Origin: an uncultured Collinsella sp.
Lineage (GTDB): Bacteria; Actinomycetota; Coriobacteriia; Coriobacteriales; Coriobacteriaceae
DNA length: 29,604 nucleotides
Assembly (NCBI GenBank): GCA_934675795.1
Contig: CAKURW010000021.1
Coordinates: 1 to 29,604 of the forward strand
Direction of reading: 5' to 3'
Shown: positions 1 to 7,334 of the stretch, piece after piece
Layout of the letters: every line of letters begins with the position of its first letter
Numbering within the stretch: the stretch's first letter is position 1
The notes under the pieces: model-generated
The model's input: the letters and a program-made list of their open reading frames with translations, nothing else
Told to the model about the DNA's origin: nothing
Databases searched by the model: none
Program-made: the position numbers and the translations under genes

Positions 1-11
1 GGGTATCGGGT

Positions 12-49
12 TCCCACATTCATCCGCACATGTGCGGATGAATGTGGGA
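12..49. repeat. 38-bp perfect palindrome
   Basis: Bases 12-30 are the exact reverse complement of 31-49, with no spacer, so the DNA could form a 19-bp cruciform or the RNA a long hairpin. No T-run follows on the right side, so it is not a classical rho-independent terminator on the plus strand. It lies about 100 bp before the first gene. It could be the end of an upstream transcription unit, a REP-like repeat or a protein-binding site; the sequence alone does not decide. Confidence 0.8.
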
Positions 50-155
50 GGTGTTCGGATAAAGTCGATAATCAAGGTTGCGGAATAGTTGCTGCGTGGA
101 GAGTGCGTAGCCGCCCGCGCGGCTTTGCCGTGATGGTATAGTTATCCAGGTTTTT

Positions 156-1016
156 ATGGGGGTGGCTATGCCAAGCTGGAACATTCATATCGCTCAGACG
201 GAGCGTTTGCTGGAGCGCGCCGGTGCGCTAGCCAATAGCGTGCGCGACCGCAATGCCTTTTTGTTTGGCTGCGTGGTTCCGGACATTTTTGTGGGCTATA
301 TGGTTCCCGGCATTGCCGATCCCATCCCGTACCGCATTACGCACTTTGCCAAGCCCGAGCCTATCCCTAAGCCTCGTGAGCATGAGTTCTGGGATACCTA
401 TGTGGCACCGTTGCTTAAAAGTTTGCCCACCGGTGCTCCGGCCGCGGCGACCTCGATTATCGAGGAACGCGAGCGACTGAATCGCGTGCACTATCCCCAG
501 CGCTACAGGGATGCCGAGCCGGTTGTCGGTCCCGGCGCCTGTGAGTTCTCGCTTGCGTCCGAAGATGTGGCGCAGTCGTTGCTCGATTTAACGCTGGGCG
601 TCTGGTCGCATCTGGTGGCCGATACCGTATGGAATACGCGCGTGAATCAGTACCTGGAGGCGCACGGCGGCAAGCCGTGCGAGGAATTCCGCATTAAAAA
701 GCAAGGTGACTTTGACTGGTTTGGTAAGACGCTCGGCATTGTTTCCATCCCGCGTGCGACCGATCGTCTGTATACTGCGGCGACGCGTTTTGGGCAGTAT
801 CCCATCCATAAGGAGTATGTGCTCAAGACCATCGGCGTTATGCACGAGATTGTGCGCGAAAACCCCGGTGAGCCCGATCATCCGCCATACCGCCTGCTAA
901 CTGAGGAGTTTTTCGATGCAACGTTTACCGAGGTCATCGAGCTGACCGAGGTGGGCTTTGCGACTCGCGTTGCTGCTTCTGACGTTCCCGCAGTCCCCCT
1001 GATCGCTAGCTGCTAG
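156..1016 (+). CDS. Zinc-dependent phospholipase C-like protein
   Basis: This 286-aa protein resembles the zinc-dependent phospholipase C / S1-P1-like family (Zn_dep_PLPC). The N-terminus has the family-type PSWNIHIAQ stretch, followed by FLFGCVVPDIFVGY around residues 33-48, ITHF, HEFWDTY and a helix with GVWSHLVADTVWN near 148-160. The conserved His and Asp residues are candidate zinc ligands. No signal peptide is evident, so a cytoplasmic role is likely and phospholipase activity is only inferred from the family. Two starts are possible: ATG 156 (AGG five bases upstream) or ATG 168, directly at the conserved MPSWNIH. A TATAGT box at 137-142 could be the -10. The stop codon overlaps the stop of the convergent next gene by three bases. 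Confidence 0.75.
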   Translation: MGVAMPSWNIHIAQTERLLERAGALANSVRDRNAFLFGCVVPDIFVGYMVPGIADPIPYRITHFAKPEPIPKPREHEFWDTYVAPLLKSLPTGAPAAATSIIEERERLNRVHYPQRYRDAEPVVGPGACEFSLASEDVAQSLLDLTLGVWSHLVADTVWNTRVNQYLEAHGGKPCEEFRIKKQGDFDWFGKTLGIVSIPRATDRLYTAATRFGQYPIHKEYVLKTIGVMHEIVRENPGEPDHPPYRLLTEEFFDATFTEVIELTEVGFATRVAASDVPAVPLIASC

Positions 1017-2086
1017 CTGGCCGGCTTGACGGCGAACAGCTCATCCCAATCGACCAATAGCTCCCGCCGCAGGGCATCTTCGGTGGTGCGTTCCTGATCG
1101 GTCTTTGGGATGTAGGGGAGCCCTGCCTTTTTATGGATGAGTTCGGCGATGTTGTTAAAGCTCTTCGTGTCTTTGATTTGCTCATAGGTTATCTGGATAA
1201 CGTCATAGCCCATGCTTGTGAGGGCGGTGGTGCGCTCGGCATCGGAGAGACTTGCGGCTTCGCCATCGTGGGCGGAGCGGCCTTGGCATTCCAAGATGAC
1301 GCCCATGCTGTCGGTGTTGCTCTCGATGAGGATATCGGCGTAGCAGCAGGTTTTGTCATACAGTGAGCGCGCGGCGTCGCTGAGTGGGATGCGCACGTTG
1401 TTTGCGATGTTGATACCCATGCCGCCCTCGTTGCGGGGGAGCGAGACAAGTATGGAAGTCTGTACTTCGAAGGGCGAGGCGGTCTGCCCCGTCATGTGCT
1501 CGGCCGCCCAGCGCAGTTGTTTAACGCCGCGCAGGCCTGCAGCCTGCTTGGCGAACTCGGCGATATCCGCCGCGCTGAGGAGCGGCGGGCGCTTCCACAA
1601 ATTGGTGTCATTGCCCTTGGTGTCGACAACACGCTCCCAACCGCAGTTGGGTGGAATGAGCTTAAGCGAAATGGCTTCATCGAGTTGTTGTTGCGTTCGC
1701 TCGCAGGGCTTAAACACTACAAAGGAGCCGCACATCTCGTGGCAAGCCATGAGTAACTGGTTGCGTGAGACCTGCGTAGCAAGGCTGAGCAGCGTAAACT
1801 CGGGCGACGTGACATCAAATCCATGTTCAGTTTGCCTAAACGACCCGGGAGGCGGCTCTTGGGTTAGCAGACGGCTGTGAAATAGCTTTCCGTTCGCGCG
1901 TTGTTTTCTTTCGCCCACGAATCTCCAAACTGGCGTGCCGAGCAAGTCTTTAAATACTGGCTGTTTTGAGTAATGCGCCAAGCGATGGTCATGGTCGGGC
2001 GGCAGGATTGCCGGATAGAGTCCGAGTATCTGGGGCGGGATGCGATAGTACTGAAAAGTCGTGGGTCCGCAGGCAAGAAATGACAT
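1013..2086 (-). CDS. AbiEi-like / DUF559 (Vsr-fold) nuclease-domain protein
   Basis: This 357-aa protein has two recognisable parts. The first half contains KLFHSRLL and later FDVTSPEFTLLSLATQ, the layout seen in AbiEi-type and DUF559 actinobacterial proteins (HRxxL...VTspxRTLlDLA). The C-terminal half (about residues 225-315) has YADILIE, GVILECQGRSAHDG, D-AERTTAL-MGYDVIQIT, which matches the Vsr/DUF559 PD-(D/E)XK nuclease pattern: D, ExQG, H, D, R, then L..G. The likely activity is a DNA nuclease or a DNA-binding relic; no restriction or modification partner is visible here. It stands alone, convergent with the preceding gene. The upstream inverted repeat at 2133-2262 may control it. The SD is weak (GGA about seven bases before ATG). 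Function is uncertain. Confidence 0.65.
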   Translation of the reverse strand: MSFLACGPTTFQYYRIPPQILGLYPAILPPDHDHRLAHYSKQPVFKDLLGTPVWRFVGERKQRANGKLFHSRLLTQEPPPGSFRQTEHGFDVTSPEFTLLSLATQVSRNQLLMACHEMCGSFVVFKPCERTQQQLDEAISLKLIPPNCGWERVVDTKGNDTNLWKRPPLLSAADIAEFAKQAAGLRGVKQLRWAAEHMTGQTASPFEVQTSILVSLPRNEGGMGINIANNVRIPLSDAARSLYDKTCCYADILIESNTDSMGVILECQGRSAHDGEAASLSDAERTTALTSMGYDVIQITYEQIKDTKSFNNIAELIHKKAGLPYIPKTDQERTTEDALRRELLVDWDELFAVKPAS

Positions 2087-2132
2087 GGCGATCCGATCGT
2101 TTGAGCGTTGATTGGGCTAGAAAAGCTATTCG

Positions 2133-2262
2133 TTTCGGAAGTGCGGGGAAAAAGACAAATAGGTCAGACACAAGCGGTATTTAAGCCAACTTTATCAGGG
2201 GTTTTGTTGAAATAAAAGGGCTTGTGCTCGGGGGTAAGCAATTTTTCCCCGCACTTCCGAAA
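2133..2262. repeat. 130-bp element with 21-bp inverted ends
   Basis: Bases 2133-2153 and 2242-2262 are perfect reverse complements (21 bp, core TTCCCCGCACTTCCG on one strand). A nested pair, CACAAGC at 2169-2175 and GCTTGTG at 2220-2226, has exactly the same centre of symmetry. The rest of the interior is not symmetric. It lies 46 bp upstream of the minus-strand nuclease-like gene, so it could be a MITE-like insertion or a pair of operator sites. No clear target-site duplication is visible. Confidence 0.7.
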
Positions 2263-2432
2263 ACGCGGTCGATCCGGCTCTTGCTAAAACGATTCAGCAG
2301 CATCGGATAAGGTGTGGGTTTGCCACCGGGTGAACACTTTTAGCGCCTGAGGCTTTATTTTTTGGCCTCGAAGGGTGGATTTTGCGCTTTTGGTAAAGAA
2401 ATGAGTGCGTGTTTTGCTGTGTGCTGGCATTG

Positions 2433-2474
2433 GTACAAAAAAGGGCCCGGAAGGCGAAGCCTTCCGGGCCCTTT
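2433..2474 (-). terminator. Rho-independent terminator of pyk
   Basis: A 16-bp perfect stem (2440-2455 with 2459-2474, core GGGCCCGGAAGGC) with a 3-nt loop is followed, reading on the minus strand, by six T residues. It begins 28 bp after the pyk stop codon, so it ends the pyk transcript. The stem is symmetric, but only the minus direction has the U-tract immediately after it. Confidence 0.92.
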
Positions 2475-2502
2475 GCAATGCAAGTGTGCTTGCAAGTGCG
2501 AT

Positions 2503-3963
2503 TTAGCGCACCTGAGCGACGTAAGCGACGTTGGTCGAGGAGACCTTGTCCTCGAGCTGGACGCTCATGCGGGGATCGCCGGCGGTAGCGACGGTCAGAT
2601 CGCCGGCCTCGACGTAGCCGAGCTCCTTAGCGGTCTCGATCGCCTTGACGATCGTGCCGTTGACGGTGCCCTGGGTAATCTCGGCCTGGTGCGGGATAAC
2701 GCCCCAGTACATAATCATCTGCTGGACGGCCCACTCGTGGCGGGAGAACGCGCAGATCGGCATGTTGGGACGGAAGTGCGAGATCAGGCGAGCGGTACGA
2801 CCGGTGGTCGTCGGCACGGTGATGCACTTGGCGCCAACGGTGGTAGCCATGTTCACAGCGGACATACCCACAACGTTGTTGACGACGCGGGTGCCATGAG
2901 CGTCGGCCGGAACCTCGAGCGGAGCGTGGGCCGGGAGGTACTTCTCGGCCTCGAGAGCAATGCTGGCCTGCATCTTGACGGCCTCGACCGGGTACTTACC
3001 GGCAGCGGACTCGCCAGAGAGCATGACGGCGTCGGTGCCGTCGTAGATGGCGTTAGCAACGTCGGCAACCTCGGCGCGCGTCGGGCGCGGGTTCTGCTGC
3101 ATGGAGTCGAGCATCTGCGTAGCGGTGATGACAGGCTTGTAAGCCGCGTTGCACTTGGCGATGATCTCCTTCTGGATGTGGGGAACGAGCTCGGGCTTGA
3201 TCTCGATGCCCAGGTCGCCACGGGCGACCATGATGCCGTCGGAAGCCTCGAGGATCTCGTCGAAGTTCTCGACGCCCAGGGCGCACTCGATCTTCGGGAA
3301 GATCGTCACGTGCTCGCCACCGTTCTCGCGGCAAAGCTTGCGGATGCCGCGGACGGACTCGCCGTCACGGATGAAGGAAGCGGCGATGTAGTCGATGTTC
3401 TCGGTCAGGCCAAAGAGGATGTCCTGACGATCGCGCTCGGTGATGGCGGGCAGCGAGATGTTGACGTTGGGCATGTTGACGCCCTTGCGCTCGCCGATCA
3501 GGCCGTCGTTCTTAACGACGCAGGTCATGTCCTGGCCGTCGACGGACTCGACCTCGAGGGCAACCAGACCGTCATCGATCAGGATAAGGGAACCCTTCTC
3601 GACCTCGGAGGGCAGAGCCAGATAGTCGAGGGAGATGTGCTCGGCGGTGCCGTGGAAATCCTCGGACGTGGGCTGAGCGGTGACGACGATCTTATCGCCG
3701 GTCTTGACGGCAACCTTCTTGCCATCGACCAGAAGGCCGGTGCGGACCTCGGGGCCCTTGGTGTCGAGCAGGATGCCGACGGGCAGACCGAGCTCCTTGG
3801 AAATACGACGGACGCGCTCGATGCGACCGTGGTGCTCGTCGTAGGATCCGTGCGAAAAGTTAAAACGGGCGACGTTCATGCCCGCCTTGATCATCTCGCG
3901 GATGGTCTCGTCGCTATCGCAGGCGGGACCCATGGTGCATACAATCTTGGTGCGCTTGTACAT
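2503..3963 (-). CDS. pyk: Pyruvate kinase
   Basis: This enzyme converts phosphoenolpyruvate and ADP to pyruvate and ATP, the last step of glycolysis, in the cytoplasm. The 486-aa length is normal for type I/II bacterial enzymes. Visible hallmarks are RTKIVCTMGPA at the N-terminus, MNVARFNFSHG, LLDTKGPEVRTG, then the B-domain, FPKIE with the catalytic Lys224, MVARGDLGIEI, and ITATQMLDSM followed by PTRAEVADVANAIYDGTDAVMLSGESA. The C-terminal allosteric domain covers roughly residues 355-480. There is no extra PEP-utiliser domain. The start is supported by GGAGG six bases before ATG 3963. It is monocistronic, with its own promoter and terminator. Confidence 0.98.
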   Translation of the reverse strand: MYKRTKIVCTMGPACDSDETIREMIKAGMNVARFNFSHGSYDEHHGRIERVRRISKELGLPVGILLDTKGPEVRTGLLVDGKKVAVKTGDKIVVTAQPTSEDFHGTAEHISLDYLALPSEVEKGSLILIDDGLVALEVESVDGQDMTCVVKNDGLIGERKGVNMPNVNISLPAITERDRQDILFGLTENIDYIAASFIRDGESVRGIRKLCRENGGEHVTIFPKIECALGVENFDEILEASDGIMVARGDLGIEIKPELVPHIQKEIIAKCNAAYKPVITATQMLDSMQQNPRPTRAEVADVANAIYDGTDAVMLSGESAAGKYPVEAVKMQASIALEAEKYLPAHAPLEVPADAHGTRVVNNVVGMSAVNMATTVGAKCITVPTTTGRTARLISHFRPNMPICAFSRHEWAVQQMIMYWGVIPHQAEITQGTVNGTIVKAIETAKELGYVEAGDLTVATAGDPRMSVQLEDKVSSTNVAYVAQVR

Positions 3964-4026
3964 TCAGACCTCCATCTGACATCGTCTTGCGCTGATAGAT
4001 AAACCATAAGAAATAAAACCGAGATG

Positions 4027-4032
4027 ATTATA
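4027..4032 (-). promoter_or_regulatory. Putative -10 box of the pyk promoter
   Basis: On the minus strand the sequence reads TATAAT, a perfect -10 hexamer, 64 bases before the pyk start codon. The expected -35 area reads GGGGTA or TGGGGT, which is far from consensus, so an activator or an extended element may be needed. This is a prediction from sequence only. Confidence 0.5.
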
Positions 4033-4257
4033 ACGAAATGCCGACCGAATACCCCAAAAAATCGACCGTATGCCGAATTAGAAGTTCATTTTTTGCGGTA
4101 AAAACGGTATATGAAAAATCTTTACCAACCGTTCTGACCGCTGCTATCTGGGCGATATTTCAGTTTGACGATGCGCCGAAGAAAAAACGTTTTATCAATG
4201 TTGAGCATCACACGGTCTGCATCGTTGCACTCGAGCCGTGTTTCCAATTGGAATGTT

Positions 4258-4287
4258 TTGGCTAGACGCGCCGCTTTGGGGTACCAT
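4258..4287 (+). promoter_or_regulatory. Putative promoter of the Ca2+ ATPase leader
   Basis: TTGGCT (4258-4263) and TACCAT (4282-4287) are separated by 18 bases. Initiation would fall near 4294, just before the first leader hairpin, giving a 5' UTR of about 112 nt. Both hexamers deviate from consensus. The rest of the 440-bp gap between pyk and the ATPase (about 3964-4257) is AT-rich and shows no convincing gene. Confidence 0.4.
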
Positions 4288-4297
4288 AGCTCCACTA

Positions 4298-4405
4298 TCA
4301 ACTGCCGCTCAGCACGGCAGCCTTGATGAGCCCTTGCCCTTCTCCTGGGAATTATGATCGGGCATCAATCTGCTGAGTGGCCCGAATCCCAGGAGGGGAC
4401 TCTAT
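4298..4405 (+). promoter_or_regulatory. Structured leader with kissing loops that can hide the ATPase RBS
   Basis: Hairpin 1 is CTGCCG 4302-4307 with CGGCAG 4315-4320. Its whole 7-nt loop, CTCAGCA (4308-4314), is complementary to TGCTGAG at 4371-4377. That second sequence lies in the loop of hairpin 2, whose stems are 4342-4350 with 4387-4395 (9 bp) and 4358-4363 with 4380-4385 (6 bp). The outer strand of hairpin 2 contains the AGGAG of the Shine-Dalgarno at 4391-4398, so pairing would block translation. A competing helix, 4324-4333 with 4360-4367, excludes the inner stem. This resembles a riboswitch or metal-responsive leader, but I recognise no known class. Confidence 0.5.
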
Positions 4406-7087
4406 ATGCAAAAGGAATACCTGTCCGCCGCGGCGGAGGTGCTCAGCGACCAGGGCGTCGATGAGAACCTCGGCCTGAGCAACGACGAGGCGTCGTCGCG
4501 CCTCGCCAAGACAGGCCCTAACAAGCTCGAGGAAGCCGAGAAGACACCGCTGTGGAAGCGTTTCTTTGAGCAGATGGCCGACCCCATGGTCATCATGTTG
4601 ATCGTTGCCGCCGTCATCAGCGCGCTCACGGGTATGGTCAAGGGCGAGGCGGACTTTGCCGATGTCGCCATCATCATGTTCGTCGTTATCGTCAACTCGG
4701 TGCTGGGCGTGGTCCAGGAGGCTAAAAGCGAGGAGGCTCTCGAGGCCCTGCAGGAGATGAGCGCGGCGCAGTCCAAGGTGCTGCGCGACGGCAAGCTCGT
4801 GCACCTGCCGAGCGCCGAGCTCGTGCCCGGTGACGTGATCATGCTCGAGGCGGGCGACTCCGTCCCGGCCGACTGCCGCGTGCTCGAGAGCGCCACGATG
4901 AAGATCGAGGAGGCCGCCCTTACCGGCGAGTCCGTGCCCGTCGAGAAGCATGCCAACGTGATCGAGCTCGCCGCCGGCACCGACGACGTGCCGCTCGGCG
5001 ACCGCAAGAACATGTGCTACATGGGTTCCACCGTGGTATACGGCCGCGGCCGCGCCGTCGTGGTCGGCACCGGCATGAACACCGAGATGGGTAAGATTGC
5101 CGGCGCCCTGGCCGAGGCCAAGGAAGAGCTCACGCCGCTGCAGGTGAAGCTTGCCGAGCTCAGCCGCATCCTCACCATCATGGTTATCGTCATCTGCGTC
5201 GTCATCTTTGGCGTCGACATCATCCGTCACGGCGTGGGTAACGTCCTCACCGACCCGACAGCCTTGCTCGATACCTTTATGGTTGCGGTCTCGCTCGCCG
5301 TCGCTGCCATCCCCGAGGGCCTGGTCGCCGTCGTGACCATCGTCCTTTCGCTCGGCGTGACCAAAATGGCCAAGCGCCAAGCGATTATCCGTAAGCTTTC
5401 CGCCGTCGAGACCCTTGGCTGCACACAGACCATCTGCTCCGACAAGACCGGTACCCTCACCCAGAACAAGATGACCGTCGTCAAGCACGAGCTCGCCGCG
5501 CCTAAGGAGAAGTTCCTGGCCGGCATGGCTCTGTGCTCCGACGCCCAGTGGGACGAGGAGCTGGGCGAGGCCGTGGGTGAGCCGACTGAGTGCGCGCTCG
5601 TCAACGATGCCGGCAAGGCTGGTCTTACTGGCCTGACTGCCGAGCACCCGCGCGTGGGCGAGGCCCCGTTCGACTCGGGCCGCAAGATGATGTCCGTGGT
5701 CGTCGAGACCCTGGACGGCGAGTACGAGCAGTACACCAAGGGTGCGCCCGACGTGGTGATCGGCCTGTGCACCCATATCTACGACGGCGACAAGGTCGTT
5801 CCCCTGACCGAGGAGCGTCGTGCCGAGCTCGTGGCCGCCAACAAGGCCATGGCCGACGAGGCCCTGCGCGTGCTGGCGCTGGCAAGCCGCACCTACACCG
5901 AGGTCCCGGCCGACTGCAGCCCCGCTGCGCTCGAGCACGACTTGGTCTTCTGCGGCCTGTCCGGCATGATTGACCCGGTCCGCCCCGAGGTCGCCGACGC
6001 CATCCGCGAGGCACACGACGCCGGTATCCGCACCGTCATGATCACGGGCGACCACATCGACACTGCCGTGGCCATTGCCAAGCAGCTGGGAATCGTCACC
6101 GATCGTAGCCATGCCATCACCGGTGCCGACCTCGATCGCATGAGCGACGAGGAGCTCGACGCGCACATCGAGGACTACGGCGTGTACGCCCGCGTCCAGC
6201 CCGAGCATAAGACCCGCATCGTCGAGGCTTGGAAGTCGCGCGACCAGATCGTGGCCATGACGGGCGATGGCGTCAACGACGCCCCGTCCATCAAACGTGC
6301 CGACATCGGCGTGGGCATGGGCATCACCGGTACCGACGTCACCAAGAACGTTGCCGACATGGTGCTCGCCGACGACAACTTCGCCACCATCATCGGTGCT
6401 TGCGAAGAGGGTCGCCGCATCTACGACAACATCCGCAAGGTCATTCAGTTCCTGCTTTCGGCTAACCTTGCCGAGGTGTTCTCGGTGTTCATCGCCACGC
6501 TCATCGGCTTTACCATCTTCCAGCCGGTGCAGCTGCTGTGGGTGAACCTGGTCACCGACTGCTTCCCCGCGCTCGCGCTGGGCATGGAGGATGCCGAGGG
6601 CGACATCATGAAGCGCAAGCCGCGCAACGCCAAGGACGGCGTCTTTGCCGGACATATGGGTCTGGACTGCGTGGTCCAGGGCCTAATCATCACCGTGCTG
6701 GTGCTGGCGAGTTTCTTTGTGGGCGTGTACTTTGACATGGGCTACATCCACATCGCCGATATGATCGCCGGCAATGCCGACGAGGAAGGCGTGATGATGG
6801 CGTTCATCACGCTCAACATGGTCGAGATTTTCCACTGCTTCAATATGCGCAGCCGTCGTGCGTCGCTGTTTAGCATGAAGAAGCAGAACAAGTGGCTGTG
6901 GGCTTCGGCCGCGCTGGCGCTGGTACTGACGGTTATCGTGACCGTTCAGCCGACGCTTGCCGAGATGTTCTTTGGCCCCGTGACGCTTGAGCTCAAGGGC
7001 GTTCTTGCCGCGCTGGGCCTGGCCTTCCTGATCATCCCGCTGATGGAGATCTACAAGGCGATCATGCGCGCGGTCGAAAAAGAGTAA
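4406..7087 (+). CDS. Calcium-transporting P-type ATPase (SERCA-like, P2A)
   Basis: An 893-aa membrane pump, predicted to export Ca2+ using ATP. Family motifs in order are: TGES at 173-176 (actuator domain), PEGL at 303-306 in M4, the phosphorylation site DKTGTLT with Asp346, TGDGVNDAP at 619-627, and the M5/M6 ion-binding residues N687, E690, N714, T717 and D718. The M5 Glu is present, as in two-site SERCA pumps; PMCA-type pumps lack it. Ten transmembrane helices are expected, with the last four between about 745 and 890. The cytoplasmic N-terminus lacks a metal-binding CxxC, which argues against heavy-metal P1B pumps. ATG 4406 follows AGGAGGGG by seven bases. It appears monocistronic and is preceded by the structured leader. 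Confidence 0.93.
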   Translation: MQKEYLSAAAEVLSDQGVDENLGLSNDEASSRLAKTGPNKLEEAEKTPLWKRFFEQMADPMVIMLIVAAVISALTGMVKGEADFADVAIIMFVVIVNSVLGVVQEAKSEEALEALQEMSAAQSKVLRDGKLVHLPSAELVPGDVIMLEAGDSVPADCRVLESATMKIEEAALTGESVPVEKHANVIELAAGTDDVPLGDRKNMCYMGSTVVYGRGRAVVVGTGMNTEMGKIAGALAEAKEELTPLQVKLAELSRILTIMVIVICVVIFGVDIIRHGVGNVLTDPTALLDTFMVAVSLAVAAIPEGLVAVVTIVLSLGVTKMAKRQAIIRKLSAVETLGCTQTICSDKTGTLTQNKMTVVKHELAAPKEKFLAGMALCSDAQWDEELGEAVGEPTECALVNDAGKAGLTGLTAEHPRVGEAPFDSGRKMMSVVVETLDGEYEQYTKGAPDVVIGLCTHIYDGDKVVPLTEERRAELVAANKAMADEALRVLALASRTYTEVPADCSPAALEHDLVFCGLSGMIDPVRPEVADAIREAHDAGIRTVMITGDHIDTAVAIAKQLGIVTDRSHAITGADLDRMSDEELDAHIEDYGVYARVQPEHKTRIVEAWKSRDQIVAMTGDGVNDAPSIKRADIGVGMGITGTDVTKNVADMVLADDNFATIIGACEEGRRIYDNIRKVIQFLLSANLAEVFSVFIATLIGFTIFQPVQLLWVNLVTDCFPALALGMEDAEGDIMKRKPRNAKDGVFAGHMGLDCVVQGLIITVLVLASFFVGVYFDMGYIHIADMIAGNADEEGVMMAFITLNMVEIFHCFNMRSRRASLFSMKKQNKWLWASAALALVLTVIVTVQPTLAEMFFGPVTLELKGVLAALGLAFLIIPLMEIYKAIMRAVEKE

Positions 7088-7098
7088 CGTTCCTGTCC

Positions 7099-7193
7099 GG
7101 GCCCGACCGCCTGCGGGGTTTCCACGGGCACGTCCTCGCCGCTTTGCGGCTGCGGGATGTGCCCTTAGGAAACCCCTCCCGGCGGGCGGGCCC
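7099..7193. repeat. 95-bp imperfect palindrome after the ATPase
   Basis: Nearly concentric complementary pairs are GGGCCC 7099-7104 with 7188-7193, GGGGTTTCC 7115-7123 with 7168-7176, GGGCAC 7126-7131 with 7159-7164, and GCCGC 7138-7142 with GCGGC 7146-7150. Together they make one long, GC-rich, interrupted hairpin that starts 12 bp after the ATPase stop. It has no T-run. It may stabilise the 3' end of the mRNA, act as a terminator with help, or be a repeat element. Confidence 0.65.
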
Positions 7194-7252
7194 TGCGGTA
7201 TCCTTGCTGGCTTTTCTCCCGTGCGGATGAAAAGGGCTGAGGGAAAGTTTGT

Positions 7253-7286
7253 GAGCTGGTCGGGCTTTGCCCGGCCAGCTCTTTTT
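7253..7286 (+). terminator. Rho-independent terminator upstream of rsgA
   Basis: A 13-bp stem (7253-7265 with 7269-7281, one G-U pair) has a TTT loop and is followed by TTTTT at 7282-7286. It ends transcription from the ATPase side. It also argues against translation of rsgA from any start upstream of it. Confidence 0.88.
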
Positions 7287-7334
7287 GATTTAAAATACCT
7301 GCTCAGTTGTGATTTATGGTGCTGGGAGGCGCTT

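Noticed and set aside
2362..4002. Long plus-strand reading frame antisense to pyruvate kinase
   Set aside because: It mirrors the third-position GC bias of pyk, has low-complexity Asp/Val/Gly/Leu composition and no family signature. It is a shadow of pyk.
4038..4265. 75-codon frame between pyk and the ATPase
   Set aside because: No RBS, AT-rich, unlike the coding sequence of neighbours; it overlaps the pyk -10 box and the ATPase promoter.
4352..6655. 767-codon reading frame on the minus strand within the ATPase gene
   Set aside because: Its His/Asp/Val-rich composition is typical of frames opposite GC-rich genes, and it has no RBS or conserved motif.
7221..7334. N-terminal extension of rsgA from an upstream start
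   Set aside because: It would read through the terminator at 7253-7286, and GTG 7335 has a good Shine-Dalgarno.
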